Shown one piece after another: positions 32,315 to 42,010 of a stretch of DNA of 64,000 bases (position 1 is the first letter of the stretch; each line of letters begins with the position of its first letter). The position numbers and the translations under genes are program-made. The stretch is from Desulfuromonas versatilis (lineage in GTDB: Bacteria; Desulfobacterota; Desulfuromonadia; Desulfuromonadales; NIT-T3), in assembly GCF_019704135.1 (NCBI RefSeq), contig NZ_AP024355.1, positions 1,668,001 to 1,732,000 on the forward strand. Direction: 5' to 3'. The notes under the pieces were generated by a model that saw only the letters and a list, made by a program, of their open reading frames with translations, was not told the DNA's origin and made no database searches.

Positions 32315-34417
32315 ATGTCCGACAAGTTGAACCCGGCCCAGGACGAAGGCCTTGAAATCGCCCAGCGCATGAAAGAGGAAGAGGAACTTGGGCTGCGCAG
32401 GGTCCAGGGGCCCCCGGCCCTGATCGTCCCGGCGATCGCCCTGTGCTGGTCGCTTTTCCAGCTGTCCCTGTCGAGCTGGCTGATGCTCGATTCGACCATT
32501 ATCCGCTCCATTCACCTGGCCTTTGCCTTTCTGATTGTTTTCCTCTCCTACCCGATGTTCAAGCGGGACATCCGGCTGCCCGGCCTGCGCTGGCTGGGAG
32601 AGAAGCAGCGGATTCCCGCCGGCGATTTCCTGCTCGCCGCCCTGGCCGCCCTGGCCGCGCTGTACATCGCCATCGATTACGACGGGCTGGCCTCGCGCAT
32701 CGGCCGGCCCATCGGTCGCGACATGCTCATCGGGCTGTTCCTGGTGGTCATCCTGCTCGACGCCGCGCGGCGGGTGATCGGGCCGACGCTGCCGATTATC
32801 GCCCTGCTGGCCAGCGCCTATGCCTTTCTCGGTCCCTACATGCCCGAGTTTCTCGCCTCCAAAGGGGTGAGTCTGCAGCGCTACGTGAGCCAGATCGCTC
32901 TGACCACCGAGGGGATCTTCGGCATCCCCCTCGATGTCTCGGCCCGCATCGTTTTTCTCTTCGTGCTCTTCGGTGCTCTGCTGGAAAGGGCCGGGGCCGG
33001 CAAGTTCTTTATCGACCTGGCCATGAGTCTGCTCGGGCGCTACAAGGGCGGGCCGGCCAAGGCGGCGGTGCTCTCCAGCGGCTTTACCGGCCTGGTTTCA
33101 GGCTCCTCCATCGCCAACGTGGTGACCACCGGGACCTTCACCATCCCGCTGATGAAAAAGGTCGGCTACCCGGCGCACAAGGCCGCCGCCGTCGAAGTCG
33201 CGGCGAGCAGCAACGGCCAGTTGATGCCCCCGGTCATGGGCGCGGCGGCATTCATCATCGCCGAGTATGTCAACGTCCCCTACCTCGAGGTCTGCAAGGC
33301 CGCCGCGGTCCCCGCCTTCGCAGCCTACATGGCGCTGTTCTACCTGACGCACCTGGAGGCCTGCAAGCTCGGCATGAAGGGGTTGCCCAAGGCCGACCTG
33401 CCGCGGTTTTTCGCTACCCTGGGCGCCGGGTTCCATTACCTGATCCCCATCGCCGTGCTGCTTTACGAGCTGATCGTGCCGCGGCATTCGCCTGATCTGG
33501 CGGCCTTCCGCGCGGTGGCCGTACTGATGGGGATCATGCTGGTGCAGGGGGTGGTGCGCGGCCGCAGAAGCGGCGGCCCCTGGGCGGCCGGCCTGCGGCA
33601 GGGGGGCGGCGACATCGTCGCCGGGCTGGTGGCCGGGGCCCGCAACATGGTGAGCGTGGCCGTGGCCACAGCGGCAGCGGGAATCATCGTCGGCGTCGTC
33701 ACCCTCGGCCTCGGCGGCATGATCACCAGCATCATCGACACCCTGAGCATGGGGAGCTTCGCCCTGATGCTGATCATCACCGCCATCGCCAGCCTGATCC
33801 TCGGCATGGGGCTGCCGACCACCGCCAACTACATCGTCATGGCCTCGCTGACCGCGCCGGCCATCGTGACCATCGCCGAGAGCCAGGGAATCGAGGTGCC
33901 GCTGATCGCCGCGCACCTGTTCGTGTTCTATTTCGGCATCCTCGCCGACATTACCCCGCCGGTGGGGCTGGCCGCCTTCGCTGCGGCCGCCATCGCCAAG
34001 TCGAACCCGATCAAGACCGGGTTGCAGGGCTTCATGTACGACATCCGCACGGCGGTGCTCCCCTTCATGTTCATCTTCAACACCCACATGCTGCTCATCG
34101 GTGTCGACAGTTTCGCCCAGGGGCTCTACATCTTCGGCATGACCTGCGTCGGCATGTTTGCCTTCGCGGCGGCGACCCAGGGGTGGTTCGTGAAAAGGAA
34201 CCGCTGGTACGAGGTGCCGCTGCTGCTGCTGGTGACCGCGGTCATGTTTCGGCCCGGTTTTGTGGCGGGCCTGGCGGGGATGGAAAACTCACTGGGCAAC
34301 AAGAACCTGGTCTACCTGGGTGGACTCGTGCTCTTCGGCGGGGTCATCCTGATGCAGAAAATGCGCGGCCCCGGCAAGGGCACCCTGGTGCCCGGGGTGG
34401 GCGGCGAGAGTGCCTAG
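32315..34417 (+). CDS. TRAP transporter fused permease (4TM/12TM), copy 2
   Basis: The 700-residue protein is a close paralogue of the 29515-31587 permease along its full length, with the same order of signatures (TGLVSGSSIANVVTTGTFTIPLMKK; QLMPPVMGAAAFIIAEY; LGMGLPTTANYIVMASL). It diverges in the central linker (RGRRSGGPWAAGLRQGGGD) and the C-terminus. It has no adjacent binding-protein gene, so it may share the TAXI receptor of copy 1 or one encoded elsewhere. It is probably a tandem duplication of the permease gene. The start is ATG 32315; the ribosome-binding site is modest. Confidence 0.95.
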   Translation: MSDKLNPAQDEGLEIAQRMKEEEELGLRRVQGPPALIVPAIALCWSLFQLSLSSWLMLDSTIIRSIHLAFAFLIVFLSYPMFKRDIRLPGLRWLGEKQRIPAGDFLLAALAALAALYIAIDYDGLASRIGRPIGRDMLIGLFLVVILLDAARRVIGPTLPIIALLASAYAFLGPYMPEFLASKGVSLQRYVSQIALTTEGIFGIPLDVSARIVFLFVLFGALLERAGAGKFFIDLAMSLLGRYKGGPAKAAVLSSGFTGLVSGSSIANVVTTGTFTIPLMKKVGYPAHKAAAVEVAASSNGQLMPPVMGAAAFIIAEYVNVPYLEVCKAAAVPAFAAYMALFYLTHLEACKLGMKGLPKADLPRFFATLGAGFHYLIPIAVLLYELIVPRHSPDLAAFRAVAVLMGIMLVQGVVRGRRSGGPWAAGLRQGGGDIVAGLVAGARNMVSVAVATAAAGIIVGVVTLGLGGMITSIIDTLSMGSFALMLIITAIASLILGMGLPTTANYIVMASLTAPAIVTIAESQGIEVPLIAAHLFVFYFGILADITPPVGLAAFAAAAIAKSNPIKTGLQGFMYDIRTAVLPFMFIFNTHMLLIGVDSFAQGLYIFGMTCVGMFAFAAATQGWFVKRNRWYEVPLLLLVTAVMFRPGFVAGLAGMENSLGNKNLVYLGGLVLFGGVILMQKMRGPGKGTLVPGVGGESA

Positions 34418-34518
34418 GCAAGGGGGCGGTTCCCCCGCCCCAGCAGTTGAATTGGCAATCGGCGCAGCAACCAGGCAGAGTCCATTTTCACCGGAACCAA
34501 GGACAAAGGGAAAAAAGG

Positions 34519-37512
34519 ATGATTGAATCGGCGAAGAAGAAGCTTCGGGGGGACGTTTTGCGCGAGATCGGCGCCAGCTGCGGCAGCGCCGGGGAGAACC
34601 TGCAGTGGCTGATGGACAAGATGCATCCGTATTTCTCCATCACCATGCAGGACGAGCCCGAGGCGGTGGCGGCGCTGGCCACCCGCATGCACCTGCTCGG
34701 TCACGAGCAGCGCCTGGTGCTGGCCGACCGGGAGACGCGGCTGATCGTCGCGCGGCCCAACCGCCCGGGCTCGCTCTACGACACCCTGAAGAATCTGCGC
34801 GAGCGGGAGATCTCCTATGCCCAGTTCACCCAGTCCTACGGGGCGCTGTCCGGAATCGGGGAGGGGTTGGAGGTGCAGCGCTTCGAGTTCGAGCGCAAGA
34901 GCAACCAGGAGATCGCCGAAGCCGGCAACGTCAAGATCCCGGCCGGAATCCGCAAGGGGATTGCCGATGCCGTCGCCGAATTCTACCCGGATTTCGACAG
35001 CAAGCAGTTTGACCGGCTGCTGCGCCTGCTCTGGCTGAACAACGAACACTACGTGCGGGTCTCCCCAGCCAAGCGCGTGGCGCAGATCCTCTGGCTGTAC
35101 CTGCAGAGCATCCTGCACGGCGGGATCTATTTCGACGCCGAGGAGACCGAGGACACCGAGCATCAGCGCGAGTACCGGGTCATGTTCGCCGCCGCCAACC
35201 CGCCGCAGATCGACTTTCTGCAGCAGATCATGGAGGTCTTCAACCGCCTGGGGATCGGCGTCAAACGGGCTTACTGCCTGACCATCAGCAACGGGCTGCA
35301 TCCCTATTTTCTGGGCAATTTCTACGTGCGCAGCCGCGATGCCGGCCTGGTGGACAAGGGCTCGGAACTGTTCAACCTGCTGCGCAAGGAACTCTACAAC
35401 ACCCAGATCCTCTCCACCGCCTCCCATGCTTACCGCGAGTTTGTCGCCAAGGGGGTGATGACCGGCGAAGAGGCCTCGCTGGTCAACGCCCTGATCAGCT
35501 TCTGCCACACCAACCTGGCGCACAACCAGCCCGACCGCTTCGGTTTCGAAGACGTCATGCGCGCCTTCCACAGCCATCCCGACATGGCCCTGCAGTTGAT
35601 CTGGCTGTTCAAGACCCGCTTCGACCCGAACCTCGAGGAGCGCGAAGGCCTCTACGGTAAAACCCTCGCCGAGGTCACCCAGGCCATCGACGCCTACAAC
35701 ACCGGCCATCGGCATCTGGATGACGTGCGGCGGGCGATCTTTCGCTGCGCGTTGATCTTCATCCGCAACACCCTGAAGACCAACTTCTTCATCCCCGAGA
35801 AGCAGGCCCTGGCGTTCCGCCTCGACCCGGTCTATCTCGCGGAGCTGGGTCCCGAGTTCACCGCCGACCTGCCGCCCGAGCGCCCCTTCCGGGTGACCTT
35901 CTTCTTCGCCCGGCACGGCGCCGGCTACCATATCGGTTTTTCCGATATCGCCCGCGGCGGCTGGCGCACCATCCTCACCCGCGGCTGGGACGACTACGTC
36001 ACCGCAGCCAACACGGTATTCCGCGAGAACTACGTGTTGGCCCATACCCAGCACCTGAAGAACAAGGACATCTACGAAGGCGGCTCGAAGATGGTGGTGA
36101 TCCTCGATTCGGCCGACCTGACGGACAAGGACCTGGTGACGCGCCGGCTCTACAAGCTGCAGTTCGGCTTCATCAACGCCTTCTTCGACATCTACGTCAC
36201 CGAGGACGGCCGCGCCAAGGACCCCCGGGTCATCGACTATTACGGCGAGGACGAGCCGATCGAGCTGGGTCCCGACGAGAACATGCACGACGAGATGGTG
36301 GAGATGATCGCCCGCCAGAGCGTGCGCCGCGGCTACCTGCTCGGCATCGGCGTCATCTCCAGCAAGAAGGTCGGCATCAATCACAAAGAGTACGGGGTCA
36401 CCAGCACCGGGGTGGTCAAATTCGCCGAGATCACCATGGCCGAGCTCGGCATCGACATCCGCAAGGACCCCTTCACGGTGAAGTTCACCGGCGGCCCCAA
36501 CGGCGACGTGGCCGGCAACGCCATGCGGCTCCTGCTCGAGCGCTGCCCCCAGGTGAAGATCAACATGATCATCGATGGCACCGGCGCCCTGTTCGACCCG
36601 GCCGGGGCCGACCTCGGGGCGCTGAAGAAAATCGTCCTGAAAAGCGACGTCGAGGCCTTCGATCCTCTGGCGCTGCACGAGGGAGCTTTCCTGCTCTACC
36701 GCAACGTCCGCCGCACCGAAGGGCTGCGCGAGCTCTACAAAAAGGTGGTGCGCAGCAATGGCGAGCTGCAGGAGCAGTGGATCACCATCGACGAGTTCTA
36801 CCGGGAGTTCAACGGCCTGACCTTCCGCGTGCAGGCCGATCTGTTCATCCCCGCCGGCGGGCGCCCCGAAACCATCGACAAGGACAATTGGCAGAGGTTT
36901 TTCCTCACCGACGGCTCCCCCAGCGCCCGGGCCATCGTCGAGGGGGCCAACTCCTTCATCACCCCCGAGGCCCGCGAGGAGTTGCAGAAAAAAGGGGTGG
37001 TCATCCTGCGCGACGCCTCGGCCAACAAGTGCGGGGTCATCTCCAGCTCTTACGAGATCATCGCCAACCTGCTGATGAACGACAAGGAGTTTCTCGCCAA
37101 CAAGGAGCGCTACGTCACCGACGTGCTCGAGATCCTCGAACGGCGCGCCGAGGAGGAGGCGCGGCTGGTCTTCCGCCGCTACCGCGAGGCCGGCGGCAGC
37201 CATCTCTACACCGAAGTCTCCGCCGCGATCAGCCAGGAGATTAACGCCCATTACGCCCGGCTGTTCGCCTTCTTCCAGGCCCATCCCGAGCTGTGCGACG
37301 AGCCCCTGTTCAAAAAGGCCATCGAGGCACACATGCCGGCCATGGTGCGCAGCAACGCCAAGTACCGCGGGCGCATCAAGAACCTGCCGCCCAAGTACCG
37401 CTACGCCATTCTCGCCTCGGAGCTGGCCTCCTCGCTGGTCTATCGCGGCGATTCGGAAGCCAACTTCATCGAAATGCTGCGCGGGCACCTGGTGCGCAGT
37501 TTCGCCGCGTAG
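34519..37512 (+). CDS. NAD-dependent glutamate dehydrogenase, large type
   Basis: The roughly 997-residue enzyme should convert glutamate to 2-oxoglutarate and ammonia with NAD. The length and layout match the large (about 115 kDa) NAD-GDH class: an N-terminal ACT-like regulatory region, then the catalytic Glu/Leu/Phe/Val dehydrogenase core. In the core, HIGFSDIARGGWRTI replaces the shorter enzymes' K-G-G-x-R loop, and substrate and cofactor motifs include YGVTSTGV, GGPNGDVAGNAMRLL and VEGANSFITPEAR. ATG 34519 follows AAAGGGAAAAAAGG; an upstream in-frame start lies inside the permease gene. Its place 101 bases after the TRAP genes suggests that the imported ligand is glutamate or a related compound. 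That is inference. Confidence 0.9.
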   Translation: MIESAKKKLRGDVLREIGASCGSAGENLQWLMDKMHPYFSITMQDEPEAVAALATRMHLLGHEQRLVLADRETRLIVARPNRPGSLYDTLKNLREREISYAQFTQSYGALSGIGEGLEVQRFEFERKSNQEIAEAGNVKIPAGIRKGIADAVAEFYPDFDSKQFDRLLRLLWLNNEHYVRVSPAKRVAQILWLYLQSILHGGIYFDAEETEDTEHQREYRVMFAAANPPQIDFLQQIMEVFNRLGIGVKRAYCLTISNGLHPYFLGNFYVRSRDAGLVDKGSELFNLLRKELYNTQILSTASHAYREFVAKGVMTGEEASLVNALISFCHTNLAHNQPDRFGFEDVMRAFHSHPDMALQLIWLFKTRFDPNLEEREGLYGKTLAEVTQAIDAYNTGHRHLDDVRRAIFRCALIFIRNTLKTNFFIPEKQALAFRLDPVYLAELGPEFTADLPPERPFRVTFFFARHGAGYHIGFSDIARGGWRTILTRGWDDYVTAANTVFRENYVLAHTQHLKNKDIYEGGSKMVVILDSADLTDKDLVTRRLYKLQFGFINAFFDIYVTEDGRAKDPRVIDYYGEDEPIELGPDENMHDEMVEMIARQSVRRGYLLGIGVISSKKVGINHKEYGVTSTGVVKFAEITMAELGIDIRKDPFTVKFTGGPNGDVAGNAMRLLLERCPQVKINMIIDGTGALFDPAGADLGALKKIVLKSDVEAFDPLALHEGAFLLYRNVRRTEGLRELYKKVVRSNGELQEQWITIDEFYREFNGLTFRVQADLFIPAGGRPETIDKDNWQRFFLTDGSPSARAIVEGANSFITPEAREELQKKGVVILRDASANKCGVISSSYEIIANLLMNDKEFLANKERYVTDVLEILERRAEEEARLVFRRYREAGGSHLYTEVSAAISQEINAHYARLFAFFQAHPELCDEPLFKKAIEAHMPAMVRSNAKYRGRIKNLPPKYRYAILASELASSLVYRGDSEANFIEMLRGHLVRSFAA

Positions 37513-37540
37513 GCCGACTTTAAACACCTCTGGTTTTCAG

Positions 37541-37570
37541 GGCCTGTTCTTCGGAGCAGGCCTTTTTTTT
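37541..37570 (+). terminator. Terminator after glutamate dehydrogenase
   Basis: GGCCTGTTC (37541-37549) pairs with GAGCAGGCC (37554-37562, one G-T pair) around a UUCG tetraloop closed by C-G, followed by eight Ts. This marks the end of the TRAP/GDH block. Confidence 0.95.
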
Positions 37571-37601
37571 CGTTTCGAGATGATGATTAAAGCTGTTTTT
37601 G

Positions 37602-37679
37602 ACCACGAAGAGCACGAAGGACACGAAGAGAAACCTTAAAGCCTTTGACTATCTTCGTGTTCTTCGTGGCCTTCGTGGT
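37602..37679. repeat. Foldback repeat built from CACGAAG units
   Basis: The 28-bp left arm (37602-37629) and right arm (37652-37679) are inverted copies with only a few mismatches. Each arm consists of three roughly 9-bp CACGAAG-type units. It is noncoding and MITE/REP-like. Confidence 0.85.
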
Positions 37680-37728
37680 AAGAAGAAAAGTAATGAGGGG
37701 CTGGGGGAGGGGGAGAGGCAGAGATGCT

Positions 37729-38172
37729 TCAGCGCAGCCGCAGCCGGCGCAGCAGCAGGCCGCAGCAACGGTTCAGGGCATGTTCGCGGGCCAGAAAGGG
37801 GAAGAGCGGGGCGCGGCGCCGGCCCAGTCGGTTGATCTCCTTGAGCAGGCCGGGATGTTCGGCGAACCTCAGCCCCCTGCGGAAGGCGCCGAGGGCCGGC
37901 CCCTTCTGCCGGGCGAGCAGGTAGACCCGCCCCAGGTTGAGGTAGTGCACGGGATTGGCCGGTTCATCCCTGAGCGCTTTTCTGCACAGGTCGAGCCCCC
38001 GGTCGATCTCGTTGCGTTCGCGGGCCAGGCAATAGCCGAGGCAGGAGAGAACCAGGGCGGTAGGCCAGGCCGGGGCGGCGGTTTCGAAGTGGTCGAGGGC
38101 AACCTGGGTTTTCCCCTGGTCCAGGGCGGCAAGCCCCTGGTGGACCAGTCTGGTCAGGTCGGCGTGGGTCAT
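37729..38172 (-). CDS. Small TPR-like protein
   Basis: The 147-residue protein consists mainly of tetratricopeptide-like helices: HQGLAALDQGKTQVALDHFETAA, then LSCLGYCLARERNEIDRGLDLCRKAL, then VHYLNLGRVYLLARQKGPALGAFRRGL, about three repeats. The C-terminus is very basic (RRRAPLFPF, LLLRRLRLR). TPRs mediate protein-protein contacts. The partner and role are unknown. AAGGACG lies ahead of the ATG. It is a lone gene between a foldback repeat and a noncoding stretch. Confidence 0.8.
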   Translation of the reverse strand: MTHADLTRLVHQGLAALDQGKTQVALDHFETAAPAWPTALVLSCLGYCLARERNEIDRGLDLCRKALRDEPANPVHYLNLGRVYLLARQKGPALGAFRRGLRFAEHPGLLKEINRLGRRRAPLFPFLAREHALNRCCGLLLRRLRLR

Positions 38173-38545
38173 CTAAGTCGTCCTTGTTCATTTGCTTCTC
38201 AGGCAGGGCCCGGAGAAGCCGTGGAGGCCCCGGTCACCTTTGTGCAAACGGCAAGCCAAAGCAATCTTGCTGTGGTTTCAAAAACTTGGGCAAAGGCCCG
38301 GCCCCGGTTCTCGGGGGAAGCCTGCAAAAAACGCTGACGAACTGCCGCTTTTGGTCATTGCGGGAGCGCATTCCTTACTGCACATCCCCCTCTGAGTCAA
38401 GAATTTTAATCCGCAGGCCGTCTTGCCGGCTGCAGCTTCTGTATCCTTTCGCGCCGCCTTCTCGGGCAGCCAAACCTGCTTCCCCCGACCGCCTCCCCGT
38501 GCTAGAATCCCAGCCCCTATCCAAACAGAACGAGGTTGAATCCAT
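38173..38545. other. Intergenic region without recognised gene
   Basis: The 373 bases between the divergent TPR and tex genes show no credible open frame, no clear promoter match and no strong hairpin. Promoters for both genes should lie here. Confidence 0.5.
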
Positions 38546-40813
<2,268 letters not shown>

Positions 40814-40820
40814 AGGCAAA

Positions 40821-40886
40821 GGCGGCTGCAAATGATCCGACGGATCGGTCGGATCGGACTGATCGCCCGGATCCGACGCGGCCGCC
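40821..40886. repeat. GATC-rich foldback element
   Basis: GGCGGC (40821-40826) and GCCGCC (40881-40886) flank about 45 bases (40834-40878) holding five GATC words in GATCCG/CGGATC palindromic settings. A related element is at 54851-54901. It is noncoding and separates tex from the PHP gene. Confidence 0.6.
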
Positions 40887-40905
40887 ACAACGGAACGGCA
40901 AACAC

Positions 40906-41772
40906 ATGACCCGAAAATACATCGATTTGCACCTGCACAGCACCTGCTCCGACGGGGTCCACCCGCCCGAAGAGGTGGTGCGCATGGCGGCGCAGGCGGG
41001 GCTCTCCGCCATCGCCCTGGCCGACCACGACAACATCGACGGCATCGACGCGGCCCTGGCCGCGGGGCGCGAGCTGGGGGTGGAGGTGATCTCCGGGGTG
41101 GAGCTTTCGGTGGTCTGGGAAAGCTTCAAGGACATTCACCTGCTCGGCTACGGCTTCGACCATCACCATCCGCAGCTGTGGGAATCCCTCAGGGAATTTC
41201 GCGAGTTCCGCGAGAAGCGCAACGAACTGATCGTCGGGCGGATCAACGAAAAATTGCAGGGCGAAGGGCGCGAGCCGATCTCCTTCGAGCGGGTCATGGC
41301 CCTGGCCGGCGGCACCGTGGGACGTCCCCACATTGCCAGGGCGCTGATCGAGCAAGGGCATGCGGAAGACGTGGAGGCGGCCTTCCAGCGCTACCTGATC
41401 TGCTGCAACGTGGAAAAACGGTTTTTCCCCATCGATGACGCCATTTCCCTGGTGCATCAGGCCGGCGGTGTGGCGGTGCTCGCCCATCCCCCCTTCATCA
41501 CCCCGGACCGCAAGGTGTTCACCGACCTGCTCGATGCCTTCATCCCCCTGGGGCTCGACGGGGTTGAGGCCTACAACTCGGGCTCGACCAATGCCGATAT
41601 CGACTGGTACATCACTCAGGCCCGCCGCCGAGGCCTGATCGTTACCGGCGGCTCCGACTTCCACGGCATCGAGGGGGGCGAAATCGTCATCGGTGGTGGG
41701 CGCGGCAACCTGAAGATCCCCTACGCCTGTCTCGAGGACGTCCGGCGCCTGCTCGCCAAAAGGGCGGGGTAG
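40906..41772 (+). CDS. PHP-domain phosphoesterase (YciV/TrpH-like)
   Basis: The 288-residue protein has the PHP metal-site motifs: H-x-H (DLHLHSTCSDG), ALADHDNIDG, GVELS, VLAHP and GGSDFHG. The insertion between the second and third motifs matches the YciV/TrpH group, whose characterised members are 5'-3' exoribonucleases or 3',5'-nucleoside bisphosphate phosphatases acting on RNA 5' ends. ATG 40906 is chosen because homology starts at MTRKYIDLHLHS; any earlier start would translate the GATC-rich repeat. The ribosome-binding site (GGAAC) is weak. A terminator follows. Confidence 0.9.
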   Translation: MTRKYIDLHLHSTCSDGVHPPEEVVRMAAQAGLSAIALADHDNIDGIDAALAAGRELGVEVISGVELSVVWESFKDIHLLGYGFDHHHPQLWESLREFREFREKRNELIVGRINEKLQGEGREPISFERVMALAGGTVGRPHIARALIEQGHAEDVEAAFQRYLICCNVEKRFFPIDDAISLVHQAGGVAVLAHPPFITPDRKVFTDLLDAFIPLGLDGVEAYNSGSTNADIDWYITQARRRGLIVTGGSDFHGIEGGEIVIGGGRGNLKIPYACLEDVRRLLAKRAG

Positions 41773-41845
41773 GCCGCGGGGGAGGTCAACAGCCTGACAG
41801 CCCGCGACGGACTCTTGACCCGCCTTCTTCTGACCGATCTCTGAC

Positions 41846-41880
41846 GGCCTCACCGGATACCCGGTGGGGCCGCGTTTTTT
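41846..41880 (+). terminator. Terminator after the PHP gene
   Basis: GGCCTCACCGG (41846-41856) pairs with CCGGTGGGGCC (41861-41871, one G-T pair), with loop ATAC and six Ts. Confidence 0.9.
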
Positions 41881-41914
41881 ACCGGACCCGATTCGGCCGC
41901 GGCTTCCCTGAATG

Positions 41915-41930
41915 AGGCCCTGATTTTGCA
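41915..41930 (+). promoter_or_regulatory. Candidate sigma-54 promoter for the large hybrid kinase
   Basis: AGGCCCTGATTTTGCA has GG and GC pairs 12 bases apart and matches 9 of 11 defined bases, including all of TTGCA. Its last base is the A of an in-frame ATG (41930), so if the promoter is real the gene must start downstream, at 42011. Confidence 0.4.
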
Positions 41931-42010
41931 TGAGCAAAGCCTGGTCAGACCATTTCAGGCCTGGAAGGGCTTCTCCCAAGGCCCTTTTGTTGCCCCGGAA
42001 CCAGGTGAAC

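Noticed and set aside
34414-37527. Long open frame antisense to the glutamate dehydrogenase gene
   Set aside because: Same cause as for secA: a GC-rich complementary frame without domain, start context or operon logic. Similar antisense frames opposite valS, tex and the large kinase were dropped too.
37513-37728. Short open frames between glutamate dehydrogenase and the TPR gene
   Set aside because: They run through a terminator and the CACGAAG foldback repeat and give repetitive products.
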